NCBI GenBank assembly: GCA_002360925.1
Contig: DERN01000002.1
Span: 62,001 to 126,000 of the forward strand
From: Flavobacteriaceae bacterium UBA3339
GTDB lineage: Bacteria; Bacteroidota; Bacteroidia; Flavobacteriales; Flavobacteriaceae
Direction: 5' to 3'
Length of the DNA: 64,000 nt
Part shown: positions 42,935 to 51,149 of the stretch, one piece after another
Position numbering within the stretch: the first letter of the stretch is position 1
Layout of the letters: every line of letters begins with the position of its first letter
Position numbers and translations under genes: made by a program
The notes under the pieces: model-generated
What the model saw: only the letters and a program-made list of their open reading frames with translations
What the model was told of the DNA's origin: nothing
Database searches by the model: none

Positions 42935-43966
42935 ATGAAACATATTTTAATCATCCGACTTTCGGCAATGGGCGATGTTGCCATGACTGTTCCAGTAATT
43001 CGAGCTTTGGTTCAACAACATCAAAACGTAAAAGTGACAGTTGTTTCACGACCGTTTTTTAAACCTTTTTTCGAAGAAATAGAACGTGTCGATTTTGTTG
43101 GTGTCGATTTAAAAAAACGTCATAAAGGTTTTGTCGGAATTTATCGTTTGTATCAAGACTTAAAAAAGCAGCAATTTGATTTTGTAGCCGATTTTCACAA
43201 CGTTTTACGTTCTAAAGTTTTGCGAACTTTTTTTAAGATTTCGGGAATAAAAGTTGCTTTTACCGACAAAGGCCGAGATGAAAAAAAAGCACTTACTCGT
43301 TCTAAAAACAAGATTTTTAAACCAGTAAAATCAATGGTAGATCGACATGCCGAAACTTTAAAACAATTAGGTTTTTCGGTTGATTTATCAAATGTGATTT
43401 TTCCTAAAAAGAAACCATTATCTCCTGAAATAATTAAAATAACAGGAGAAAATGACACTCAAAAATGGATCGGAATTGCGCCTTTTGCTCAATATACAAC
43501 AAAAGTCTATCCGCAAGATTTAATGAGCGAAACCATAAATTTATTAGCTCAAAATCAAGAATATAAAGTTTTATTATTTGGCGGAGGCGATGAGGAAATT
43601 CAGAAATTAAATCAGTTACAACAAAACTTAAACAATGTGGTAGTTGTTGCCGGAAAAATCAAATTCCAAGAAGAATTAATCTTGATTCAGAATTTAGATA
43701 TCATGCTTTCAATGGATTCCGGAAACGCACATATTGCGGCAATGTGCGGAATTCCGGTTGTAACTTTGTGGGGACATACGCATCCGTTTGCAGGTTTTGT
43801 TCCGTTTCAACAACCTTTGTCGAATTGCTTGGTTGCTGATCGAGAAAAATATCCTTTGTTGCCGACTTCGGTTTACGGAAATAAAACAATTCCGGGTTAC
43901 GAAGAAGTTATGCGCACAATTCTTCCAATAAATATCGTAGAGAAAATAAAGGAATTACTTCGATAA
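42935..43966 (+). CDS. Glycosyltransferase family 9 (heptosyltransferase-like)
   Basis: A 343-residue GT-B enzyme. N-terminal ILIIRLSAMGDVAMTVPV (3-20) and C-terminal MLSMDSGNAHIAAMCGIPVVTLWG (about 257-280; parts MLSMDSGNAH and GIPVVTLWG) are the usual sugar-acceptor and nucleotide-binding regions of ADP-heptose:LPS heptosyltransferase-type enzymes. It probably adds a sugar in lipopolysaccharide core or glycan assembly at the inner membrane. The donor is not determined. It follows a small membrane gene by 2 bases and the DUF4254 gene is just upstream, a common Bacteroidetes cluster. Confidence 0.9.
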   Translation: MKHILIIRLSAMGDVAMTVPVIRALVQQHQNVKVTVVSRPFFKPFFEEIERVDFVGVDLKKRHKGFVGIYRLYQDLKKQQFDFVADFHNVLRSKVLRTFFKISGIKVAFTDKGRDEKKALTRSKNKIFKPVKSMVDRHAETLKQLGFSVDLSNVIFPKKKPLSPEIIKITGENDTQKWIGIAPFAQYTTKVYPQDLMSETINLLAQNQEYKVLLFGGGDEEIQKLNQLQQNLNNVVVVAGKIKFQEELILIQNLDIMLSMDSGNAHIAAMCGIPVVTLWGHTHPFAGFVPFQQPLSNCLVADREKYPLLPTSVYGNKTIPGYEEVMRTILPINIVEKIKELLR

Positions 43967-44022
43967 ATTGATTTTGTGAATATCTATTTTGACGAAAACT
44001 TCTTTACCATTTTTCTAAAAAG

Positions 44023-44030
44023 TATCTTTG
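44023..44030 (+). promoter_or_regulatory. -7 promoter element TATCTTTG
   Basis: Exact TAnnTTTG match 25 bases before the DUF4494 start. Confidence 0.6.
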
Positions 44031-44055
44031 CATTCTTTAAAAAAACATAATATTT

Positions 44056-44517
44056 ATGAGCGCAATTTGGTACGAATGCAAAGTAAAATATAGAAAAATA
44101 GACGAAAACGGAATTCAAAAAGTGGTTACCGAACCTTATTTGGTTGATGCTTTATCGTTTACAGAAGCCGAGTCGAGAATTAATACCGAAATGAGTGCTT
44201 TTATCAGCGAAGAATTTAAAATCGTGAACATAAAAGTCGCTAATTTTAACGAAATTCATGCTTTTGAAAATGCCGATCGTTGGTTTAGATCAAAAGTTTC
44301 GTTGCTTGCTTACGACGAAGAAAAAGGCAAAGAACGCAAAACAAATTTATATTTGCTAATTCAGGCAAATGATGTAAAAGATGCTTTTGAAAACACAGTC
44401 GAAGTAATGAAAAATACAATGGGCGAATATACGATCCCTGCTATTTCCGAATCTCCTATTATGGATGTATTTCCGTACTTTAACGAAGAAGTTTTAGAAG
44501 AAGAAATGACAGCTTAA
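44056..44517 (+). CDS. DUF4494 domain-containing protein
   Basis: A 153-residue soluble protein beginning MSAIWYECKVKYRKIDENG and with YLVDALSFTEAESRINTEM, RWFRSKVSLLAYDEEKGKE and ISESPIMDVFPYF, the conserved blocks of DUF4494, widespread in Bacteroidetes. No function known. It has its own promoter element and a hairpin terminator after it. Confidence 0.85.
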   Translation: MSAIWYECKVKYRKIDENGIQKVVTEPYLVDALSFTEAESRINTEMSAFISEEFKIVNIKVANFNEIHAFENADRWFRSKVSLLAYDEEKGKERKTNLYLLIQANDVKDAFENTVEVMKNTMGEYTIPAISESPIMDVFPYFNEEVLEEEMTA

Positions 44518-44549
44518 TTTTCTAAAAACACCTTTATAAAATAAATTTC

Positions 44550-44578
44550 AAGCCGATATATGTTAATATCGGCTTTTC
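44550..44578 (+). terminator. Hairpin terminator
   Basis: AAGCCGATAT and ATATCGGCTT pair around a short loop and are followed by TTCTTATTT, 33 bases after the DUF4494 stop. Confidence 0.8.
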
Positions 44579-44646
44579 TTATTTAAAAATAAAACATTAA
44601 TTATCAAACACATATAAATTAAATTATTAAAAAAAGTATTTTTTTC

Positions 44647-44678
44647 TTGTTTTCCATTTTTTTTATTAAATAACTTTG
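44647..44678 (+). promoter_or_regulatory. Promoter of the arginine leader and operon
   Basis: TAACTTTG at 44671-44678 matches TAnnTTTG exactly, and TTG at 44647-44649 lies 21 bases upstream, the usual -33/-7 spacing. Transcription should start about 44684, 20 bases before the leader-peptide ATG. The 44518-44955 gap thus holds a terminator, this promoter, the leader peptide and its hairpins. Confidence 0.65.
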
Positions 44679-44703
44679 CATCAATAATTATTTCGTACAG
44701 AAA

Positions 44704-44817
44704 ATGAAAACTATTTACACAAATATTCAAATCGATCAATATAGTCAACTGGCTGTATTGCGACGACGATGTGTAAATACTTCTTCTGCCTTTTCTCCTA
44801 TCAGAGCCAGGGCATAA
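44704..44817 (+). CDS. Arginine-rich leader peptide before the arginine operon
   Basis: A 37-codon frame with ATG start 20-25 bases after the predicted transcription start and a TAA stop 138 bases before the first structural gene. The peptide contains QLAVLRRRCVN (residues 15-25) and ends SPIRARA. Five residues are Arg: 20, 21 and 22 as CGA-CGA-CGA, then 34 (AGA) and 36 (AGG). Arginine codons at this density in a short peptide directly before eight arginine-biosynthesis genes fit ribosome-stalling attenuation. The segment CTGGCT (44749-44754) can pair with AGCCAG (44805-44810), placing the Arg triplet in the loop. Functional status is inferred. Confidence 0.6.
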   Translation: MKTIYTNIQIDQYSQLAVLRRRCVNTSSAFSPIRARA

Positions 44818-44925
44818 TTTCGATTTATTCGAAATCCGCTTGCAGGAATTCTTCTGCACTATTCAAAAATAACATTACGTTTTATTAATCGTTAATTAAA
44901 AACTTGACACCAAAAGTGTGTTTTG
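44817..44925 (+). promoter_or_regulatory. Hairpins of the arginine leader, candidate attenuator
   Basis: After the leader stop come ATTTCGA/TCGAAAT (44817-44835), GCAGGA/TTCTGC around ATTC (44842-44857) and AAAAC-TTG-ACAC/GTGT-GTTTT (44899-44924, 3-base bulge), the last running into TTTTGTT like a weak intrinsic terminator 30 bases before the GNAT start. Which shapes form has not been calculated. Confidence 0.4.
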
Positions 44926-44955
44926 TTGCAATTAATCTGACCATTTATATTCTAA

Positions 44956-45639
44956 ATGAATACATCATCGGATTTTATTATAATCCCAGCGAACGACTCG
45001 CATGTGGGATATGCAGAACAAATCTGCAATGAAATGTTCGAATCTGCAAAAGCTCGTGGAACCGGAATTGCCCGTCGTAAACCCGAATATGTTGCCAATA
45101 AAATGATTGAAGGAAAATCGGTTATCGCTTTGCACAAAGATGGTCGTTGGGCAGGTTTTTGTTACATAGAAACCTGGAGTCATGGAAATTACGTTGCAAA
45201 TTCAGGCTTGATTGTAAATCCGGAATTCAGAAAATTTGGATTAGCAAAATCGATCAAAAATCGCATTTTTAAACTGTCTCGAGAAAAATATCCAAACGCA
45301 AAAGTTTTCGGTTTAACAACAGGATTAGCAGTTATGAAAATCAATTCCGATTTGGGATACGAACCTGTTCCCTACTCCGAATTAACACAAGACGACGAAT
45401 TTTGGAAAGGTTGCACTTCATGCGTTAATTACCAGATTTTAGAAAGCAAAGAACGCAAAAACTGTTTGTGCACTGCTATGCTTTGGGATCCAACAGAAAA
45501 GGAAAAGGAACTGAAGCGCAAAATTGAAGAAAAAACCAAAGCGAAAGAGCGCTTAAAAAACATGCAAAAAAAATCATCATTGCTTAAACGATTGGTAATG
45601 AAATTAAAAGGAACTAAAATCGTGACATTATTTGTTTAA
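44956..45639 (+). CDS. GNAT-family acyltransferase, candidate N-acylglutamate synthase
   Basis: A 227-residue GNAT protein. The acetyl/acyl-CoA-binding region is NPEFRKFGLAKSIKNR (about 92-107), with FCYIETWSHGNYVANSG before it; after it comes a cysteine set GCTSCVNYQIL (about 155-165) and NCLCTAMLWDP (about 172-182) that could bind metal. A Lys-rich helical tail ends the protein. It is the first structural gene of the arginine operon, 17 bases before argG. No argA or argJ is present in the cluster, so this enzyme may acylate glutamate, and with the SOTCase-type enzyme downstream the donor may be succinyl-CoA. This is inference. Confidence 0.75.
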   Translation: MNTSSDFIIIPANDSHVGYAEQICNEMFESAKARGTGIARRKPEYVANKMIEGKSVIALHKDGRWAGFCYIETWSHGNYVANSGLIVNPEFRKFGLAKSIKNRIFKLSREKYPNAKVFGLTTGLAVMKINSDLGYEPVPYSELTQDDEFWKGCTSCVNYQILESKERKNCLCTAMLWDPTEKEKELKRKIEEKTKAKERLKNMQKKSSLLKRLVMKLKGTKIVTLFV

Positions 45640-45656
45640 TCATCAATAATTTTAAA

Positions 45657-46847
45657 ATGAGTAAAAAGAAAGTTGTTTTAGCGTTTAGCGGAGGTTTAGA
45701 TACTTCGTTTTGTTGTATTTACCTGGCGCAAGATTTAAATTTAGAAGTACATTCTGTAGTTGTAAACACAGGTGGTTTCGACGAAAAAGAGTTAAAACAA
45801 ATCGAAGAAAGGGCATTGAGCTTAGGTGTTGCTTCTCACGATGTTATTGATGAAACAGCAAATTATTACAACGACAGTATTAAATATTTGATTTTTGGAA
45901 ACGTTTTAAAAAATGCTACATATCCTCTTTCTGTAAGCGCTGAGCGTGTTTGTCAGGCAACAGCAATTGCAAATTACGCAAAGAAAATCGGAGCGGAATG
46001 TGTGGCACACGGATCAACCGGAGCTGGAAATGATCAAGTACGTTTTGATATGATTTTCGATATCTTAATCCCAAATGTTGAAGTAATTACACCTATTCGT
46101 GATTTAAAATTATCTCGTGAAGAAGAAATTGATTATTTAAAAAAACACGGAGTCGAAATCAATGCTGAAAAAGCAAAATATTCGATCAATAAAGGACTTT
46201 GGGGAACTTCAGTCGGAGGGAAAGAAACCTTAACTTCTAACGAATATCTTCCAGAAGGGTCTTGGCCAACTCCAATCACAAAAACAAATCTGGAACGTAT
46301 TTCGATTGATTTTATTAAAGGCGAACCTGTTGCATTGAATAATGAAAAAATGACTTCGGTAGCAATTATTCAGCAACTGCAAGATTTGGCACAACCTTTC
46401 GGAATTGGTCGTGATATTCACGTAGGCGATACGATTATTGGCATTAAAGGTCGTGTTGGCTTTGAAGCGGCAAGTCCAATTATTTTGGTAAAAGCACATC
46501 ACACTTTAGAAAAACATGTGCTCACCAAATGGCAATTGAGCTGGAAAGATCAGTTGGGGGCTTTTTATGGAAATTTCTTGCACGAAGGTCAGTTTCATGA
46601 TCCAATTATGAGAGATATCGAAGCTTTTTTACAATCCTCTCAAGAGACTGTCAACGGTAAAGTAATTGTAGAATTACACCCGAATTATTTTACGATTATT
46701 GGCATTGAATCTGAAAACGATTTAATGTCGAGCCAATTTGGAACCTATGGCGAAATGAACAATTCTTGGACAGGAGAAGATGTAAAAGGTTTTTCGAAAA
46801 TCTTCGGAAATCAAGTTTCGATTTGGCACAAAGTAAACCAGAAATAA
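45657..46847 (+). CDS. argG: Argininosuccinate synthase
   Basis: A 396-residue cytoplasmic enzyme joining citrulline and aspartate with ATP to argininosuccinate. The PP-loop is LAFSGGLDTSFC (8-19), AHGSTGAGNDQVRFD (about 117-131) contacts citrulline, and SINKGLWGTSVGGKE follows. Length normal. Second structural gene of the operon, 17 bases after the GNAT gene and 9 before argC. Confidence 0.96.
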   Translation: MSKKKVVLAFSGGLDTSFCCIYLAQDLNLEVHSVVVNTGGFDEKELKQIEERALSLGVASHDVIDETANYYNDSIKYLIFGNVLKNATYPLSVSAERVCQATAIANYAKKIGAECVAHGSTGAGNDQVRFDMIFDILIPNVEVITPIRDLKLSREEEIDYLKKHGVEINAEKAKYSINKGLWGTSVGGKETLTSNEYLPEGSWPTPITKTNLERISIDFIKGEPVALNNEKMTSVAIIQQLQDLAQPFGIGRDIHVGDTIIGIKGRVGFEAASPIILVKAHHTLEKHVLTKWQLSWKDQLGAFYGNFLHEGQFHDPIMRDIEAFLQSSQETVNGKVIVELHPNYFTIIGIESENDLMSSQFGTYGEMNNSWTGEDVKGFSKIFGNQVSIWHKVNQK

Positions 46848-46856
46848 ACAATTGTT

Positions 46857-47828
46857 ATGAAAAAAATTAAAGTTGGAATTGTAGGTGGCGCAGGCTACAC
46901 AGGTGGCGAATTGCTTAGAATCTTAATCAATCATCCTCATACTGAAATTACTTTTGTTCACAGCAACAGTAACAATGGAAATAAAATTTATGAAGTTCAT
47001 ACAGATTTAATTGGCGAAACCGATTTAGTATTTACAAACCAATTATCTCAAGAAATCGATGTGCTTTTTTTATGTGTGGGTCATGGCGATGCAAAGCAAT
47101 TTTTAGAAAAAAATCCGTTTAATGAATCTATAAAAATCATCGATTTAAGTCAAGATTTCCGTTTAAAAGTAAATGCTAAAAATTTTGTTTATGGTTTAGT
47201 TGAATTGAATCGCGAAAAAATAAAAAAAGCGAATTACATTGCAAATCCAGGCTGTTTTGCAACTGCGATTCAGTTAGCTTTATTGCCTTTAGCCAAAGCA
47301 AATCAATTAAAAAGCGAAATTCACATTAACGCCATTACGGGTTCAACCGGAGCCGGACAATCGTTAAGTACTTCGTCGCATTTTAGTTGGCGAAACAATA
47401 ATATTTCGGTTTATAAAGCATTTTCACATCAACATTTAAATGAAATCGGCGAAAGTTTGGTTCAATTACAAGCTGACTTTAATCAAGAAATCGATTTTAT
47501 TCCGCAACGAGGAGATTTTTCAAGAGGAATATTCGCTTCCATTTATTTAAAATCCGATTTAAGTCAGGAAGAAGCTATAGAATTATACCAAGATTATTAC
47601 AAAAATCATCCGTTTACATTTGTTTCTTCTAAAAATATCGATTTAAAACAAGTCGTAAACACCAATAAATGTTTGCTTTATATTGAGAAACACGGAAACA
47701 AATTAGCTGTTTTTTCAGTTATCGATAATTTATTGAAAGGCGCAAGCGGGCAAGCTGTTCAAAACATGAATCTCTTATTTGGTTTAGAAGAAACTGCAGG
47801 TTTAAAATTAAAAGCAATTGCTTTTTAG
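46857..47828 (+). CDS. argC: N-acyl-gamma-glutamyl-phosphate reductase
   Basis: A 323-residue NADPH-dependent reductase of the third arginine step. The nucleotide motif VGGAGYTGGELLRIL is at 9-23, and the catalytic Cys133 lies in ANPGCFATAIQLALLP. TGSTGAGQSLS and HQHLNEI follow, as in the family. Whether it acts on acetyl- or succinyl-glutamyl phosphate depends on the pathway, which downstream enzymes suggest is the succinyl variant. A palindromic repeat occupies the 112-base gap before argD. Confidence 0.94.
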   Translation: MKKIKVGIVGGAGYTGGELLRILINHPHTEITFVHSNSNNGNKIYEVHTDLIGETDLVFTNQLSQEIDVLFLCVGHGDAKQFLEKNPFNESIKIIDLSQDFRLKVNAKNFVYGLVELNREKIKKANYIANPGCFATAIQLALLPLAKANQLKSEIHINAITGSTGAGQSLSTSSHFSWRNNNISVYKAFSHQHLNEIGESLVQLQADFNQEIDFIPQRGDFSRGIFASIYLKSDLSQEEAIELYQDYYKNHPFTFVSSKNIDLKQVVNTNKCLLYIEKHGNKLAVFSVIDNLLKGASGQAVQNMNLLFGLEETAGLKLKAIAF

Positions 47829-47835
47829 AAGTTTT

Positions 47836-47932
47836 TGTTACTCTGAACTTATTTAACTACGTTCAGTCGCAAGCTCAAGTCAGAATCTCACAAGTAAAAT
47901 GAAATGCTGAACTAAATTCAGCTTGACAAAAT
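47836..47932. repeat. Dispersed palindromic repeat, copy 3 (argC-argD gap)
   Basis: Starts TTGTTACTCTGAAC, contains the segment CGTTCAGTCGCAAGCTCAAG and GAATCTCACAAGT, and ends in the hairpin GCTGAACTAAATTCAGC then TTGACAAAA. The middle is nearly identical to the copy at 50247-50342. Confidence 0.65.
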
Positions 47933-47940
47933 AAAAGAGT

Positions 47941-49077
47941 ATGAAATTATTTGATGTATACCCACTAAATACCATCGAAATTCAAAAAGGTTTGGGATCT
48001 TATGTTTTCGATGCAAACGGAACAAAATATGTAGATTTATATGGTGGTCATGCCGTGATTTCAATCGGTCACACGCATCCGCATTATGTAAATCGATTAA
48101 CAGAGCAGTTACAGCATTTAGGTTTTTATTCTAATTCAATCGAAATCCCGATTCAAAAGCAATTAGCAAACTTGTTAGGCGAAGTTTCGGGCAAAACAAA
48201 TTATCAGTTGTTTTTATGTAATTCGGGAGCCGAAGCAAACGAAAACGCCTTAAAATTAGCTTCGTTTTACAATAAACGTAAAAAGATTATAGCGTTTAAA
48301 AACGCATTCCACGGACGAACTTCTTTAGCAGTTGCTGCAACCGATAATCCAAAAATTGTAGCACCTGTTAATGAAACCGAAAATGTTATTTTTCTTCCTT
48401 TTAATGATGAAACGGCTTTAGAACAAGCTTTTCAACAATTTGGCGAAGAAATTTCATCTGTCATTATCGAAAGTATTCAAGGAGTTGGCGGAATTCAATT
48501 GGCTTCGGAATCGTTTCTTCAAAAAATCAGAAGTTTAACTTCTCAGTACGATTCGGTTTTTATTGCCGATGAAGTTCAATGCGGATATGGGCGTTCGGGA
48601 AAATTCTATGCACAAGATTATTCCGGAGTTGAAGCCGATATTTACACAATGGCAAAAGGAATGGGAAATGGTTTTCCTGTTGGTGGAATTGCTATTTCGG
48701 AAAAATTCGTTCCTTGGCATGGTGAATTAGGAACCACTTTTGGCGGAAACCATTTGGCTTGTGCTGCGGCATTATCGGTTTTAGAAGTAATACAGAAAGA
48801 TGAATTAATGAAAAATGCTTTAGCAATCGGAAACTACTTGATGAACGAATTGAAAAGCTTTGATAAAATCACGGAAGTTCGCGGAAAAGGATTGATGATT
48901 GGGATTGATTTGCCTTTGGAATTGAAACATGTAAAAAACGATTTGTTATTCGAAAATAAGATTTTTACAGGTTATGCAGCCCCAAATGTCATTCGATTAT
49001 TACCTGCTTTAAACATTTCGAAACAAGAAGCCGACTTGTTTTTAGAAGCATTAAAAAATCAATTAAAGAAGTATTAG
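47941..49077 (+). CDS. argD: N-acylornithine aminotransferase
   Basis: A 378-residue class III PLP aminotransferase making N-acylornithine from the semialdehyde. Pyridoxal region NSGAEANENALKLA (95-108), FHGRTSLAV (123-131), the DEVQCGYGRSGKF block (210-222) and the PLP lysine Lys239 in TMAKGMGNGFPVGG are all present. Length is slightly short for the family (about 390-400) but complete. Preceded and separated from argC by a repeat. Confidence 0.92.
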   Translation: MKLFDVYPLNTIEIQKGLGSYVFDANGTKYVDLYGGHAVISIGHTHPHYVNRLTEQLQHLGFYSNSIEIPIQKQLANLLGEVSGKTNYQLFLCNSGAEANENALKLASFYNKRKKIIAFKNAFHGRTSLAVAATDNPKIVAPVNETENVIFLPFNDETALEQAFQQFGEEISSVIIESIQGVGGIQLASESFLQKIRSLTSQYDSVFIADEVQCGYGRSGKFYAQDYSGVEADIYTMAKGMGNGFPVGGIAISEKFVPWHGELGTTFGGNHLACAAALSVLEVIQKDELMKNALAIGNYLMNELKSFDKITEVRGKGLMIGIDLPLELKHVKNDLLFENKIFTGYAAPNVIRLLPALNISKQEADLFLEALKNQLKKY

Positions 49078-49148
49078 TCTATAGTCTATCGACTTTATGT
49101 CTTAGTACTTTAAGACACACTTTATTAACAATTTGAAAATATAGATAA

Positions 49149-50147
49149 ATGAAAAAGTTTTTTTCGGTTGGTGATGTCGATAATTTATCACAAATTGTAA
49201 AAGAAGCTTTAAACGAAAAAGCTTCTCCAAATACAAACGAAACATTAGGAAAACACAAAACATTAGGCTTGGTTTTTCTTAATCCGAGTTTACGTACGCG
49301 TTTAAGTACTCAAAAAGCAGCGATGAATTTAGGCATGAACGTTATGGTTATGAACATGGATAAAGATGGTTGGGCTTTAGAAACACAAGATGGCGTTGTT
49401 ATGAACGGGTCGACTGTAGAACATATTCGTGAAGCTGCTGCTGTAATGGGCGAATATTGCGATATTTTAGGTTTACGTTCGTTTCCGACATTAAAAAATG
49501 CCGAAGAGGATTATAGCGAAGACTTGTTTAACAAGTTTATGAAGTATTGTGGAAAACCTGTTGTGAGTTTAGAAAGTGCAACACGCCATCCGTTACAAAG
49601 TTTAACCGATTTAATTACAATTATTGAAAATAGCGATTTTTCGTTTAATGAAAAATTACAACAATATAGTCCAAATGGTAAAAAACCGAAAGTAGTTTTA
49701 ACTTGGGCGCCTCACGTAAAAGCGTTGCCACAAGCGGTTCCAAATTCATTTTCTGAATGGATGTGTAAAGCACAAGCACAAGGTTTGATTGATTTTGTTA
49801 TTGCACAACCAAAAGGTTATGAGTTGAATGAAGATTTCACTCCAAACGCAACCTTAGTGTACAATCAGGAAGAAGCCTTTAAAGATGCTGATTTTATTTA
49901 TGTAAAAAACTGGTCGAGTTATAAAGAATACGGACAAATTTTACCGGTTGAAGGCGATTGGATGCCAACTTTAGAAAGTTTAGTAAACACAAATAATGCG
50001 AAAGTAATGCACTGTCTACCCGTTCGTCGCGATTTAGAATTAGGTTCGGATATTTTAGATTCCGAAAAATCTTTAGTCATAAAAGAAGCCGGAAATCGTG
50101 TTTGGGCAGCGCAAGCGGTTATAAAACGTATTTTAGAAAATAAATAA
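49149..50147 (+). CDS. argF': N-succinylornithine carbamoyltransferase-type enzyme
   Basis: A 332-residue transcarbamylase of the acetyl/succinyl-ornithine class. Carbamoyl-phosphate site NPSLRTRLSTQKAA (45-58), TRHPLQS (145-151), WAPHVKALPQAVPNSF and HCLPVRR. The residue that sets specificity (Glu92 in Xanthomonas N-acetylornithine enzyme, Pro90 in Bacteroides fragilis N-succinylornithine enzyme) is Val90 here in GSTVEHIREA. Published mutants of the Xanthomonas enzyme with Pro, Ser, Ala or Val there become succinylornithine-specific, as I recall them. So succinylornithine is the likely substrate. Not a plain ornithine carbamoyltransferase. Confidence 0.85.
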   Translation: MKKFFSVGDVDNLSQIVKEALNEKASPNTNETLGKHKTLGLVFLNPSLRTRLSTQKAAMNLGMNVMVMNMDKDGWALETQDGVVMNGSTVEHIREAAAVMGEYCDILGLRSFPTLKNAEEDYSEDLFNKFMKYCGKPVVSLESATRHPLQSLTDLITIIENSDFSFNEKLQQYSPNGKKPKVVLTWAPHVKALPQAVPNSFSEWMCKAQAQGLIDFVIAQPKGYELNEDFTPNATLVYNQEEAFKDADFIYVKNWSSYKEYGQILPVEGDWMPTLESLVNTNNAKVMHCLPVRRDLELGSDILDSEKSLVIKEAGNRVWAAQAVIKRILENK

Positions 50148-50198
50148 AAGAATTGAGATATTAGTATTGAGAAGTTAGATATTAAAATTAGAATGTTT

Positions 50199-50342
50199 TG
50201 TCATTCTGAGCTTGTCTCAGAACCTCACAAGTAGTATAAAAATAATTTGTCACTTTAAACTAGTTTAACTACGTTCAGTCGCAAGCTCAAGTCAGAGTCG
50301 CACAAGCTAGATGTGATACTGAACTAAATTCAGTATGACAAA
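50199..50342. repeat. Dispersed palindromic repeat, copy 4 (composite, argF'-argB gap)
   Basis: Two adjacent units. The first, from 50199, has TTGTCATTCTGAGCTTGTCT and AACCTCACAAGTAG. The second, 50247-50342, shares CGTTCAGTCGCAAGCTCAAG with copy 3 and ends in CTGAACTAAATTCAGTATGACA. They fill most of the 216-base gap inside the operon; the rest is short AT-rich sequence. Confidence 0.65.
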
Positions 50343-50363
50343 TGAAGATATTAAAAGTAAAAG

Positions 50364-51143
50364 ATGGAGAAACTAACACTTGTAAAAATTGGAGGAAATA
50401 TCATAGATGACGAAACGCAGTTAGATCAGTTTCTAAATTTATTCCAACAAATTCCCGGAAAGAAAATCTTGGTTCACGGCGGCGGAAAAGTAGCAACCGA
50501 ATTAAGTAAATCATTAGGTTTAGATCCCGAAATGATAAAAGGTCGCCGCGTTACCGATGCCGAAATGTTGCGCGTTGTTACAATGGTTTACGCCGGTTTA
50601 ACCAATAAAACCATCATTGCAAAATTACAAGGTTTAGATCAAAATGCTTTGGGATTAACGGGCGCTGACGGAAATGTAATTGTCGCTTCAAAACGCCCTG
50701 TTTCCGATATTGATTTTGGTTTTGTTGGCGATATAACTTCCGAAAATGTAAATACCGACTTTTTAATTAGCTTGTTAAATCAAGAGATTATTCCGGTTTT
50801 TTCGGCTATTACACACGACGGACAAGGTCAATTATTCAATACAAATGCCGACACCATTGCTTCGACAATTGCGATGGCTTTAGCTTCTTTTTACGATGTT
50901 CATTTGATTTATAGTTTCGAGAAAAAAGGTGTTTTAAAAGATATTCATAATGAAAACTCGATTATTTCGCACCTAAATGAATTGAATTTTAATAGTTTTG
51001 TTAAGGAAGGAATAATTTCCGACGGCATGATTCCAAAAATCACGAATGCATTAGAAGCAGTTTCAAAGGGCGTAACGCAAGTTATCATCAAAAATGCGAA
51101 CGATTTATTAGACGAATCGGCCGGAACCATCATCACTAAATAA
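50364..51143 (+). CDS. argB: N-acylglutamate kinase
   Basis: A 259-residue amino-acid kinase phosphorylating N-acylglutamate, second step of the pathway. Glycine motif VHGGGKVATELSK (37-49), LTLVKIGGNIIDD at 4-16, KGRRVTDAEML near 58-68 and ADTIASTIAMALA. Shorter than the usual 290-300, as in other Bacteroidetes. It starts the second half of the operon after a repeat-filled gap, followed by argE after 6 bases. Confidence 0.93.
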   Translation: MEKLTLVKIGGNIIDDETQLDQFLNLFQQIPGKKILVHGGGKVATELSKSLGLDPEMIKGRRVTDAEMLRVVTMVYAGLTNKTIIAKLQGLDQNALGLTGADGNVIVASKRPVSDIDFGFVGDITSENVNTDFLISLLNQEIIPVFSAITHDGQGQLFNTNADTIASTIAMALASFYDVHLIYSFEKKGVLKDIHNENSIISHLNELNFNSFVKEGIISDGMIPKITNALEAVSKGVTQVIIKNANDLLDESAGTIITK

Positions 51144-51149
51144 AGAAAA

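Noticed and set aside
44563..44859. Minus-strand 98-codon frame across the arginine leader
   Set aside because: It overlaps the promoter, terminator and leader peptide and its composition looks like a shadow of AT-rich regulatory sequence; the plus-strand features fit the operon better.
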